DNA of 8,665 bases from Desulfobacterales bacterium (GTDB lineage: Bacteria > Desulfobacterota > Desulfobacteria > Desulfobacterales > Desulfobacteraceae). Location of the stretch: positions 1 to 8,665 of the forward strand of contig JAKSBM010000474.1 of the NCBI GenBank assembly GCA_022361135.1. Direction: 5' to 3'. Below are positions 1 to 6,317 of this stretch, one piece after another. Position 1 is the stretch's first letter, and every line of letters starts with the position of its first letter. Below the pieces are notes generated by a model. The model was not told the origin of the DNA and ran no database searches. It was given only the letters and a program-made list of their open reading frames with translations. Position numbers and translations under genes: made by a program.

Positions 1-494
1 AGAAGCTGTTTAATGGACGAAATGATGGAGATGGCATAGGCCTTAAGCTTATCCTCATCTTCATCGGATTTTTCAAAGTATTCCACCTGGGCCACAAAGG
101 GTGGCGTGTCGGAGAGAAATTTCTTAATCCGAAATCGCTCCAGCCCCTGGGCGATGAATTGGAGATTTCCCTCCACATCCACCACATTGAGCATTCGCAC
201 CACACACCCCACCTGGGGAAAATCCTTTTGATAGACGTATTTTCCTTTGACCTCCTTGAGATAGGAAAGGCCCAAGAGGCCCTGGGATTCATTGGTGGCC
301 TTGATCAGGGTGGTTTCCCAACGTCGCTTGCTGACCACCAGGGGCTGGACCTGGGCCGGCAAATGGGGGCGACCGGTAATGGGAACAAGATAGAGAATTT
401 CAGGTTTTACGGTCTGCTGAATCAATTGATTTTCAGAGGACCCCTCTTCTTCATTCACGATTTCAGGGGTTATGGGCTTGGTCTCATCGGTCAT
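1..494 (-). CDS. lon: Lon-type ATP-dependent protease, N-terminal part (cut by left edge)
   Basis: The minus-strand reading frame is open from an ATG at 492-494 to the window edge, giving about 164 residues. After a polar, acidic leader of about 30 residues it reads LYLVPITGRPHLPAQVQPLVV. This is the beta-strand and Pro-rich start of the LON substrate-binding domain, comparable to the 'PLRxxVxFPGMxxPL' stretch of Lon. Further on come 'QVGCVVRMLNV' and 'FIAQGLERFRI', which fit the conserved 'iGtvarI...v.v.G..R..i' part of the domain. In full Lon proteins this domain binds substrate ahead of an AAA+ ATPase and a Ser-Lys protease domain, degrading damaged and regulatory proteins in the cytoplasm. 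Those domains would lie to the left of the window. A GAGGTG ribosome binding site sits about 6 bases before the ATG. The first residues (MTDETKPITPE) are unconserved, as is common. A stand-alone LON-domain protein cannot be excluded. Confidence 0.8.
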   Translation of the reverse strand, partial: MTDETKPITPEIVNEEEGSSENQLIQQTVKPEILYLVPITGRPHLPAQVQPLVVSKRRWETTLIKATNESQGLLGLSYLKEVKGKYVYQKDFPQVGCVVRMLNVVDVEGNLQFIAQGLERFRIKKFLSDTPPFVAQVEYFEKSDEDEDKLKAYAISIISSIKQL

Positions 495-546
495 GGAACA
501 CCTCAACAATAATAAATTGGGGTTATGGGTGAAGGGGTGATGTTCC

Positions 547-576
547 ATAGTACACTCATCTGCCAGGGAATGACAA
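547..576 (-). promoter_or_regulatory. Probable sigma70-type promoter of the lon gene
   Basis: Read on the minus strand, TTGTCA (571-576) is followed after 18 bases by TACTAT (547-552). The -35 box matches consensus at five of six positions and the -10 box at four of six. Transcription would start near 540, leaving a leader of about 45 bases. The placement between the upstream terminator and the lon start supports it, but the -10 box is weak. I saw no clear heat-shock promoter. Confidence 0.4.
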
Positions 577-579
577 CTG

Positions 580-632
580 AAAACAAAACCCCGCAGCACC
601 CTTTTCCCGGGAGGGAAAGAAATGCTGCGGGG
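580..632 (-). terminator. Intrinsic terminator of the feo operon
   Basis: A perfect 10-base-pair GC-rich stem (CCCCGCAGCA at 589-598 with TGCTGCGGGG at 623-632) encloses a second hairpin (TTTCCC at 603-608 with GGGAAA at 613-618). On the minus strand the stem is followed by TTTTGTTTT (588 down to 580), the expected U-rich tail. It lies 31 bases after the stop of the last gene of the feo operon and just before the lon promoter, so it separates the two units. On the plus strand the tail is only CCTTTTG, so plus-strand activity would be weaker. No plus-strand gene approaches it from the left. Confidence 0.85.
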
Positions 633-663
633 CCTTTTGAAATCCGGGCCGATGCCGGTTTTA

Positions 664-840
664 CTATTTTATAATATTGGGGTTACAACAGGATTGATCC
701 TTGGGGTTCTTGGTGCTGCATCCCCCTTCGCAACTGCAATTGCATCCGCCGTCTCCCTTATATATTTTCACAAAGCTTCGCAGGGTGAAGAAAATGGCGA
801 TGGCCACCACAGCCCAGACAATCAGATTCTCCAGGTTCAT
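664..840 (-). CDS. FeoB-associated Cys-rich small membrane protein (58 aa)
   Basis: This short minus-strand gene starts at an ATG (838-840) with a near-perfect AGGAGG four bases upstream and ends at TAG (664-666). The product has one hydrophobic segment, NLIVWAVVAIAIFFTL (about residues 5-20), then a basic stretch (RSFVKIYK). A Cys-rich tail follows, with CNCSCEGGC at residues 33-41 and a CC pair at 51-52, six Cys in all. This architecture, N-terminal transmembrane helix plus Cys-rich cytoplasmic tail encoded right after feoB, is that of the FeoB-associated Cys-rich membrane protein family. It starts 14 bases after the feoB stop, so it is translated from the feo transcript. A role in handling Fe(II) at the cytoplasmic mouth of FeoB, or in assembling the transporter, is inferred. 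The family is poorly characterised. The identification rests on position, length and Cys pattern. Confidence 0.85.
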   Translation of the reverse strand: MNLENLIVWAVVAIAIFFTLRSFVKIYKGDGGCNCSCEGGCSTKNPKDQSCCNPNIIK

Positions 841-854
841 AATCCCTCCTAAGG

Positions 855-3059
855 TTAAGAGATAATCCGGGTACCGATCTGGTACACGGCCACGGACAGG
901 GCAAAGGCCAGGGCCGTATTAAAGACCACGGAGAAGGCTGCCCATTTCCATGACCCGGCTTCCCGTGCAATACAGACCACGGTGACAAAGCAGGGGGCAT
1001 AGAAGATGGTAAACATAATCAGGCTCAGTGCAGTCACAGGTCCCCAGCCGTCGGCGGCCTTGAGGCGATCGGACAGTGAGCCGGTTTCTTCGGGATCCAC
1101 TTCACCCAGGGAATGGGCCGTCCCAAGGGTAGAAACCACCACTTCCTTGGCGGCAAAACCACCCACCAGGGCAATATTGGTTTTCCAGTCAAATCCAGCC
1201 CATTGGGTGACACCTTCCATGGCCATGCCGATGCGACCGGCCAGGGAATTTTGAAGGGCGGCACGGGCTTCGTCCAGCTCCACATTCATCAATGCGTCGC
1301 CAAGCTGGGCAGCGCCGGCAGAAAGTTCAACGCCGTCTTCGGCGTTTTCCAGTTCGGCCACAATGGCCTGGGGGGAACTGGCTGTGATGGCGGCCCGCTG
1401 CTGTTCGAAATTCTGCACGGTGGCATCGTCCAGTCCCGGGAAGGTCATCATGGCCCAGAGCAGGATGGAGATACCCAGGATGGTGGTACCCGCCTTTTTA
1501 ATGTACTGCCAGGTTCTTTCCCAGGTATGAATCAAAAGCCCCTTGAGGGTGGGCAGACGATAGGGAGGCAACTCCATGACAAAGGGAGTGGCTTCCCCCT
1601 TAATAATGGTGGAGCGCAGCAGCCGGGCAACCAAAAGTGCTCCGGCCCAGGAAACCAGGGTGATAATCAACATGATACGGGCCTGGTTTTCCGCAAAAAA
1701 GGCACCCACCAGGAGGGCAAATACCGGCAACTTGGCACCACAGTTCATGAAGGGAACGGTGAGCAGGGTAGCCAGTCTTTCCTTGGGGGACTTCAGGGTT
1801 CTGGCCGCCATGACACCGGGCACGGCACAGCCACCGGCGATGCCGCCGGAAACGATGAAGGGCATCACAGAGGCCCCGTGGAGGCCGAACATGCGGAAAA
1901 GACGGTCCAGCATAAAAGCCATGCGGGCCAGATAGCCGGTATCTTCCAGGAAAGAAATCCCCAGAAACATGAACATAATCAGGGGAACAAATCCCAAAAC
2001 GCCGCCCACACCGTCAATGATGCCGGAGACCACCAGGGATTTCAAATGGCCGTCGGGGAGCACCCCTTCAACGGTGCCGGAAAGCCAGCCAAAGAATCCT
2101 TCCAACCATCCCACCGGCAATTCGCTATAGGTAAAGGTGAAATTATACAGGGCCATGAGCACTGCGATCATGATGGCCGGGCCCAGGATTCGATTGGTCA
2201 GAACCCGGTCCAGCTTGTCGGACAATTCCAGCCGGTTGGCATTGGAGGCCTGGGTCATGACGTTCTGCTTGAGTACGGAGTTGATATACCCATACCGCTG
2301 GTCGGCGATCATGCCCTCGGGATCCACATCCAGGGTGGCGTTGAGGTGGTGGGTAAGCTTTGCCGTGATGGCCTTGAGTTCCGATGAGGTAATGGCATCT
2401 GACTCTTCCCCCAGTTCCAGGATCTGACCGTCGCTTTCCAGGTATTTCAACGCCACCCAACGGGGGGCGTATTTCTGGGTCAGGAACCCTTTTTTCAGGA
2501 TCAGGGCTTCCATTTTTTCCAATGCGCCGTCAATGTCCTGGCCGTAGGAAATCACCAGGGGATCTGCCTTCACAGGATTTGCAGAAACGGTCTCCAACAA
2601 CTCATTTTTACCTTCCCCGCTGCGGGCCACCGTGGGAACCACCGGCACCTTCAAAAGACGGGAAAGTTTTTCATGGTCAATCTGGATGCCCCGTTTCTGG
2701 GCCACATCCATCATATTCAAGGCAATGACAACCGGCATCCCCATTTCCATGAACTGGACGGAAAGATAGAGGTTACGCTCCAGGTTGGAGGCATCCACGA
2801 TATTCACAATCATGGCCGGTTTTTCATTGACCAGGAAATCCCGGGCAACCACTTCCTCCAAGGAGTAAGCCGTCAAGGAATAGGTACCGGGAAGATCCAC
2901 CACCTCATAATCACCCGTGGGGGTAACGCAGGTGCCCTGCTTTTTTTCCACGGTGACTCCGGGATAGTTGCCCACGTGCTGACGGGCACCGGTCAATGCA
3001 TTGAACAACGTTGTTTTGCCGGAGTTGGGATTCCCGGCCAAGGCAATGGCAATACTCAT
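855..3059 (-). CDS. feoB: Ferrous iron transport protein B (FeoB)
   Basis: This is a 734-residue GTP-gated Fe(II) permease of the cytoplasmic membrane. The N-terminal G domain has all motifs in order: G1 GNPNSGKT (9-16), G2 Thr36 in VGNYPGVTVEKK, G3 DLPGTY (55-60), G4 NMMD (115-118), and a G5-like ARSGEG (145-150). A helical regulator domain follows to about residue 270. The membrane part runs from about 290 to the end. It includes the two Gate motifs with their conserved Cys, GGCAVPG (Cys411) and PFMNCGAKLP (Cys440), and a further Cys690 in FYAPCFVTV. A polar, Ala/Glu-rich loop at about 541-605 separates membrane helices, as in many FeoB proteins. Length is close to E. coli FeoB (773). The ATG lies one base after the feoA stop, with GGAGG inside the feoA 3' end, so translation is probably coupled. 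The following gene encodes the Cys-rich accessory protein. Confidence 0.97.
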   Translation of the reverse strand: MSIAIALAGNPNSGKTTLFNALTGARQHVGNYPGVTVEKKQGTCVTPTGDYEVVDLPGTYSLTAYSLEEVVARDFLVNEKPAMIVNIVDASNLERNLYLSVQFMEMGMPVVIALNMMDVAQKRGIQIDHEKLSRLLKVPVVPTVARSGEGKNELLETVSANPVKADPLVISYGQDIDGALEKMEALILKKGFLTQKYAPRWVALKYLESDGQILELGEESDAITSSELKAITAKLTHHLNATLDVDPEGMIADQRYGYINSVLKQNVMTQASNANRLELSDKLDRVLTNRILGPAIMIAVLMALYNFTFTYSELPVGWLEGFFGWLSGTVEGVLPDGHLKSLVVSGIIDGVGGVLGFVPLIMFMFLGISFLEDTGYLARMAFMLDRLFRMFGLHGASVMPFIVSGGIAGGCAVPGVMAARTLKSPKERLATLLTVPFMNCGAKLPVFALLVGAFFAENQARIMLIITLVSWAGALLVARLLRSTIIKGEATPFVMELPPYRLPTLKGLLIHTWERTWQYIKKAGTTILGISILLWAMMTFPGLDDATVQNFEQQRAAITASSPQAIVAELENAEDGVELSAGAAQLGDALMNVELDEARAALQNSLAGRIGMAMEGVTQWAGFDWKTNIALVGGFAAKEVVVSTLGTAHSLGEVDPEETGSLSDRLKAADGWGPVTALSLIMFTIFYAPCFVTVVCIAREAGSWKWAAFSVVFNTALAFALSVAVYQIGTRIIS

Positions 3060-3060
3060 T

Positions 3061-3294
3061 TTAATTTACCTCCACAGTAATATGATCGGCTTCATTATTT
3101 CTCAGACTCAGTGTGAACCCCATGATCCGAAGGGAAACCGGATCATAGAGGGGGGCCTTCCCCTGGATGGAAATTTCCTTTCCAGGAACCAAGCCCATGT
3201 CGCGGATCCGCCGTCCCAATTCGCCATTTGCCTTAACCGACTCAATGGTTCCGGTCTGGTTCACCTGCATCTCTCTCAGCCTTATTATTGCCAT
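3061..3294 (-). CDS. feoA: FeoA, SH3-like partner of FeoB
   Basis: This 77-residue cytosolic protein has the typical FeoA length. Its core reads LGRRIRDMGLVPGKEISI (residues 26-43), the family hallmark 'L..rL..mGl.pG..i.v', and it ends with a beta-strand-rich segment of the SH3-like fold. FeoA is needed for full Fe(II) uptake and is thought to act on FeoB at the membrane. It is the first gene of the operon. An AAGGAG site lies six bases before the ATG at 3292-3294, which fixes the start. A later Met at codon 9 lacks such a site. The stop is followed after one base by the feoB start. The divergent promoter region to its right carries the likely metal-responsive operator. Confidence 0.95.
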   Translation of the reverse strand: MAIIRLREMQVNQTGTIESVKANGELGRRIRDMGLVPGKEISIQGKAPLYDPVSLRIMGFTLSLRNNEADHITVEVN

Positions 3295-3347
3295 AATTGT
3301 CTCCTTTATTTGCCCTTAAAAGTTATGTCATGCTTTTTGGAAAAAGT

Positions 3348-3376
3348 TTTATATAACTAACTATATTCAAAGTCAA
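3348..3376 (-). promoter_or_regulatory. feoA: Promoter of the feoAB operon
   Basis: On the minus strand, TTGACT (3371-3376) is followed after exactly 17 bases by TATAAA (3348-3353), a good sigma70-type match. The start point would be near 3341, giving a leader of about 45 bases before the feoA ATG. The spacer contains the left copy of the repeated dyad-like element, so a bound repressor would block the polymerase. Confidence 0.7.
3355..3374. promoter_or_regulatory. Putative metalloregulator operator, feo side
   Basis: Read on the minus strand together with its -35 box, this element shares 16 of 20 positions with the element at 3411-3430; the common pattern is TTGACTT-N3-ATAT-N-GTTAG. Its own dyad symmetry is imperfect: 10 of 20 positions match its reverse complement. 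It sits between the -35 and -10 boxes of the feo promoter. Recognition by the neighbouring DtxR-family protein is inferred from position and repetition. Confidence 0.6.
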
Positions 3377-3408
3377 CAAATTATAATGCAGGTATGAAAA
3401 ATAATTAT

Positions 3409-3436
3409 TTGACTTACTATATTGTTAGGCTATAAA
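3409..3436 (+). promoter_or_regulatory. Promoter of the DtxR-family regulator gene
   Basis: On the plus strand, TTGACT (3409-3414) is followed after 16 bases by TATAAA (3431-3436). The start point would be near 3443, about 25 bases before the ATG at 3468. The two hexamers are identical to those of the divergent feo promoter. The spacer is almost entirely filled by the dyad element at 3411-3430, which suggests autorepression. Confidence 0.7.
3411..3430. promoter_or_regulatory. Putative metalloregulator operator, regulator side
   Basis: GACTTACTATATTGTTAGGC is a 20-base element in which 14 of 20 positions match its own reverse complement, centred on ATAT. It lies wholly between the -35 and -10 boxes of the regulator promoter, overlapping the end of the -35. 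A related copy lies 56 bases to the left inside the feo promoter. Size and dyad form fit a DtxR-family dimer site, although the sequence is not the corynebacterial DtxR box. Confidence 0.65.
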
Positions 3437-3467
3437 AAGAACAGCATCATCAAAACTGGAGGAATGA

Positions 3468-3875
3468 ATGAATAAGAAAGCATCGCTTTCAGAAAGCCTT
3501 GAAGACTATTTGGAAACCATCCTGGAGCTGCAGACCCAGAATACGGTTGCCCGTTCCAAGGACATTGCGGAAAAGTTGGACATCAAACGGGGATCGGTGA
3601 CAGGGATGTTGAAAAAACTGGCAGCCCAAAATCTGATCAACTATGAACCCTACGGATACGTCACCCTGACACCCGAAGGGGAGAAAATTGCCAAGGAAAT
3701 CGAAAAACGCCATGTGGCGCTCAAGGATTTTCTTTTCCGGATTCTTAAGGTGGATGAAAAGACAGCCGACGAAACCGCCTGCAAAATGGAACATGCCATG
3801 GACAGCAAAACCTTTAAAAAATTTACGGATTTTGTTGCCACCTTGGATGCCTGCCCCCACAGGGAACAGGATTAA
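3468..3875 (+). CDS. DtxR/MntR-family metal-dependent transcriptional repressor
   Basis: This 135-residue protein begins with a winged helix-turn-helix domain (about residues 8-72: LEDYLETILEL, then SKDIAEKLDIKRGSVTGMLKKL as the DNA-reading helices and YVTLTPEG as the wing). A helical dimerisation and metal-binding domain follows. Aligned by eye with B. subtilis MntR, candidate ligands are Asp13, Glu16, His82, Glu108 and His109. Where MntR has Glu99 this protein has Cys105, giving the CxxEH pattern of the iron-sensing DtxR/IdeR type. There is no C-terminal SH3 domain, so it is MntR-sized. Divergence from feoAB and shared operator copies suggest an Fe(II)-responsive repressor of iron uptake; manganese cannot be excluded. 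TGGAGG at 3457-3462 sets the start at 3468, because the ATG at 3464 hits a stop after two codons. The gene ends directly against the convergent kinase gene. Confidence 0.9.
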   Translation: MNKKASLSESLEDYLETILELQTQNTVARSKDIAEKLDIKRGSVTGMLKKLAAQNLINYEPYGYVTLTPEGEKIAKEIEKRHVALKDFLFRILKVDEKTADETACKMEHAMDSKTFKKFTDFVATLDACPHREQD

Positions 3876-5351
3876 TCAGCATCTGAGCATCGGCAGGGAC
3901 ACCATTTCTTCAACGGAAAGGGGACGATTTCCCTTTTTTCCCACCTGGCAGGCAGCGGCCAGGGATCCCAGATAGGCCCCCTGCCAGACGTCTGCGCCCA
4001 CGGCCAGGGCCAGGGCCGAACAGGTCAATAAAGAATCCCCGGCCCCGGCCGGATCCACTGCCATGGGATTCATGGCATCCAGACGATCGGTGAGAAACCC
4101 TTTTCCTTTGGGTTTGGCCGCATGGACCAGGAGCCCTTCCTTGTCCAGGGTGATGAAGATATTGGCCGCACCGGACTTCCGACGCAATTTTTCAGCCAGC
4201 ACCACCAGGCCGGATTCAAAATCCTTCAGGGCCAGCCGTGCCTCACGTTCCGTGGGGGTCAACAACACCATTCCCCGGAATCGACTCACATCCCCCACCT
4301 GGGAGGAAGATTGGCTGTCCGCCACCATCATCACCCCTGCCCCGCGGCAGAGGTCCACAACCTGATCCACCAGGGGCTGGGGAAGACATCCATAATTAAA
4401 ATCTGAAAACACAACCAGATCCTGTTCAGGGATGATGTCCAGCAATTCCACCATCATCTGCTCCTGGAGTTCCCGTCCGATGGGATGCTGGCGCAGGTGG
4501 TTGACCCGGAGCAGGGTCTTGCCGGAACTGCGGAAACGCTGCTTCAGAATGGTGGGACGGGATTCATCCGTAAACAAATGGTGGCGCACATGGGCCCGGG
4601 CCAGTTTTTCACGGACAAAATCAGAGATTTCATCCCTGCCCACCAGGGAAAAAAAGGAAACATCCGCCCCCAGGTTGGACGCATGGGCGGATACGATACC
4701 GGCCCCGCCCACAAACAATTCCGTACCCACCGGGGAGACCACGATGGTGGGATCCTCCCGGCTCATGCCCAGGGAATCGCAGGTGATATATTCATCCACG
4801 ATGGTCTCCCCAATGACCAGCACCTTGAGTTCTGAAAACCGTTTCAACACCCGGTTGAGGTCCTCCCGCTCAAAATTGTGGCGACGCATGTATTCCCCAT
4901 TTTCAACCCAATTGCACCGCCCGTTCCCTGCCCCCTTCCCCTGGAGCAATTCCACCAGGGAGAAGCTCATGTCGCCGGAGCCAAAGAGCATCTTGCCTCC
5001 GTGGGCGGCCACGGCATCGGCCTCGGGGTTCCAAAGGTTCTCATGCTCCTTCCCCTTGACCACAATGTCCGGCTTCAACCGGGCAACAAACTCTCCGGTG
5101 GGCGCATCCATGATGCAGGCATAATCCACCAGGGAAATGGCCCGTACCCCCTCCAACCGGGTCTCCTGATCCAAAAGCGCATCGCCGCCGTCGTCGGGAT
5201 TGACCCCCACCACCAGAAAGTCCCCGCATTCCGCTGCGAAACGCAGGAGGCGGAGATGGCCGGGATGGATCACATTGAAATACCCCGAAACAAAGACCGT
5301 CCGTCCCGTTTCCGGTGCCAGCTTTGAAATTTCATTGATCATGCCGTCCAT
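3876..5351 (-). CDS. Fused nucleotidyltransferase and PfkB/RfaE-type sugar kinase, HldE-like with reversed domain order
   Basis: This 491-residue cytosolic protein has two domains. Residues about 15-140 form a cytidylyltransferase-like domain with GYFNVIHPGHLRLL, including the HxGH nucleotide-binding motif at 29-32, and KPDIVVKGKEHE (93-104). Residues about 160-490 form a ribokinase/PfkB kinase related to the RfaE/HldE kinase, with VLVIGETIVDEY (177-188), VGGAGIVSAHASNLGADV (214-231) and the PfkB signature DPAGAGDS (433-440); Asp439 is the expected catalytic base. HldE makes ADP-heptose using the same two activities, but with the kinase first. The 'ST' motif of typical HldE transferases is replaced by a GSGDMSFS segment (124-131), so substrate or nucleotide may differ. 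The likely job is to phosphorylate a sugar phosphate and attach a nucleotide. AGGAGG lies three bases before the first ATG; a second ATG at codon 4 is a possible start. It is the last gene of the cluster here. Confidence 0.88.
   Translation of the reverse strand: MDGMINEISKLAPETGRTVFVSGYFNVIHPGHLRLLRFAAECGDFLVVGVNPDDGGDALLDQETRLEGVRAISLVDYACIMDAPTGEFVARLKPDIVVKGKEHENLWNPEADAVAAHGGKMLFGSGDMSFSLVELLQGKGAGNGRCNWVENGEYMRRHNFEREDLNRVLKRFSELKVLVIGETIVDEYITCDSLGMSREDPTIVVSPVGTELFVGGAGIVSAHASNLGADVSFFSLVGRDEISDFVREKLARAHVRHHLFTDESRPTILKQRFRSSGKTLLRVNHLRQHPIGRELQEQMMVELLDIIPEQDLVVFSDFNYGCLPQPLVDQVVDLCRGAGVMMVADSQSSSQVGDVSRFRGMVLLTPTEREARLALKDFESGLVVLAEKLRRKSGAANIFITLDKEGLLVHAAKPKGKGFLTDRLDAMNPMAVDPAGAGDSLLTCSALALAVGADVWQGAYLGSLAAACQVGKKGNRPLSVEEMVSLPMLRC
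3917..3939 (+). terminator. Weak possible terminator of the regulator gene, inside the convergent gene
   Basis: AAAGGGGA (3917-3924) can pair with TCCCTTTT (3930-3937) around a five-base loop, with one G-U pair; the T run continues to 3939. It starts about 40 bases after the regulator stop, within the 3' end of the opposing gene. The stem has only three G-C pairs and uses up much of the T run, so function is doubtful. Confidence 0.25.
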
Positions 5352-5393
5352 GGGCCTCCTGGTTTAGTCTATTTTTTCAATGCCCGACCGGGC

Positions 5394-6317
5394 CTATACC
5401 GCCAATCGTTCAAGGATCCGGTCACACACGGCGTCCGGGGTCAAGCCGATCATTTCCCGGGCATATTCGGCAGTGCCGCTGCCATGGATGAATTCGTCGG
5501 GAATCCCGAAACGAAGGATATTAAAATGGGGGGCAACCCCATCGGCCGCCCATTCCGTCACCGCCGATCCCAGCCCCCCCATCAAAGAATGTTCCTCCAG
5601 GGTGCAGACCAGGGGGCAGGTGGAGAAAACATCCCCTAAAAGTCTTGTATCCAGGGGCTTCACCGTGTGCATGTTCACCACGGTGGAACGGATGCCCCGG
5701 ACGGCAAGGCGCTGGGCCACCTCTACAACCAGGGGCATGACGGTACCACAGCCCACCAGGCAGAGATCCCTGCCCTCCTCCAGAACCATGCCCCGCCCAA
5801 TGGAAAACCGGGGAGGATGGGAATGGAGCCGGGGTTCGTTCTTTTTCCCCAGCCGTAAATAAACCGGACGCCCCAGTTCCAGGGCCGCGGCCAGGGCAGC
5901 CTCCACCTCAAGGGCATCGCAGGGACAGACAATGTGCATGTTGGGAAGGGTCCTCAGGATCCCCACATCCTCAAAGGCGTGGTGGGTGGCCCCCAGTCCG
6001 GCATAGGAAAGGCCGGCCCCCACCCCGACCACCACCACGGGCAGATCGGGGTAACACAGATCAATCTTGATCTGCTCAAAACAACGGCTGGTGTTAAAGG
6101 GGGCAATGGTATAGGTCACGGGGCGATGCCCCTCCAGGGCCATGCCGGCGGCCATGGTGGTCATATTGGCCTCGGCCACCCCGCAATTGTAAAACCGGTC
6201 CGGATACTTGTCCTTATACGGATCAAAGAGCCGGTTCCCAATGTCCCCGGAGAGGAGAACCAATTCGGGGATCCCACCGGCCAACCGCTCCACCTCCCGT
6301 GCAAAGGCATTTCTCAT
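5394..6317 (-). CDS. Transketolase C-terminal half (pyrimidine-binding and C-terminal domains)
   Basis: This 307-residue protein matches the second half of transketolase/DXS-type enzymes. The pyrimidine-binding domain has LLSGDIGN (21-28), FYNCGVAEANM (42-52) with the cofactor-activating Glu49, and GLGATHHAFEDVGILRTLPN (107-126). The C-terminal domain has LCLVGCGTVMPLVVEVA (185-201) and TLEEHSLMGGLGSAVTE (239-255). The half that binds the diphosphate of thiamine diphosphate is not in this protein, nor in any gene in the window. Activity would need a separately encoded N-terminal subunit, usually the adjacent upstream gene; here that neighbour is a dehydrogenase. The start ATG overlaps the dehydrogenase stop by four bases (ATGA), so the two are translationally coupled. 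The stop lies 42 bases before the kinase start. The predicted role is two-carbon transfer between sugar phosphates, or an acyloin-type condensation, in the cluster's pathway. Confidence 0.9.
   Translation of the reverse strand: MRNAFAREVERLAGGIPELVLLSGDIGNRLFDPYKDKYPDRFYNCGVAEANMTTMAAGMALEGHRPVTYTIAPFNTSRCFEQIKIDLCYPDLPVVVVGVGAGLSYAGLGATHHAFEDVGILRTLPNMHIVCPCDALEVEAALAAALELGRPVYLRLGKKNEPRLHSHPPRFSIGRGMVLEEGRDLCLVGCGTVMPLVVEVAQRLAVRGIRSTVVNMHTVKPLDTRLLGDVFSTCPLVCTLEEHSLMGGLGSAVTEWAADGVAPHFNILRFGIPDEFIHGSGTAEYAREMIGLTPDAVCDRILERLAV

Noticed and set aside
159..512. A 117-codon plus-strand frame over the lon start
   Set aside because: It is antisense to the Lon N-terminal domain; the His-rich product has no recognisable fold.
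622..852. A 76-codon plus-strand frame across the feo operon end
   Set aside because: It begins inside the terminator stem and is antisense to the better-supported Cys-rich gene, which has a strong ribosome site and a family pattern.
1113..2387. A 424-codon open frame on the plus strand opposite feoB
   Set aside because: It is fully antisense to a clear feoB. Its translation is Gly/His/Gln-rich with no recognisable domain, and it has no ribosome site worth noting. It is a codon-usage shadow.
3464..3466. Upstream ATG as start of the DtxR-family gene
   Set aside because: This frame reads ATG-AAT-GAA-TAA and stops at once; the ATG at 3468 opens the full gene.
3295..3467. A riboswitch or small RNA in the AT-rich feo-regulator gap
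   Set aside because: The gap is accounted for by two promoters, two operator copies and short leaders; I saw no extended conserved-looking fold.
4432..5124. A 230-codon plus-strand open frame opposite the kinase fusion
   Set aside because: It is antisense to a gene with intact catalytic motifs. Its product is Ser/Arg/Thr-rich and low in complexity, typical of the reverse reading of a GC-rich gene.
5382..5393. Hairpin GCCCGACCGGGC between the transketolase and kinase genes as a terminator
   Set aside because: The stem is only four base pairs. On the minus strand it is followed by a run of A rather than T, so it cannot be an intrinsic terminator for the operon. It may at most be a minor RNA fold in the 42-base gap.
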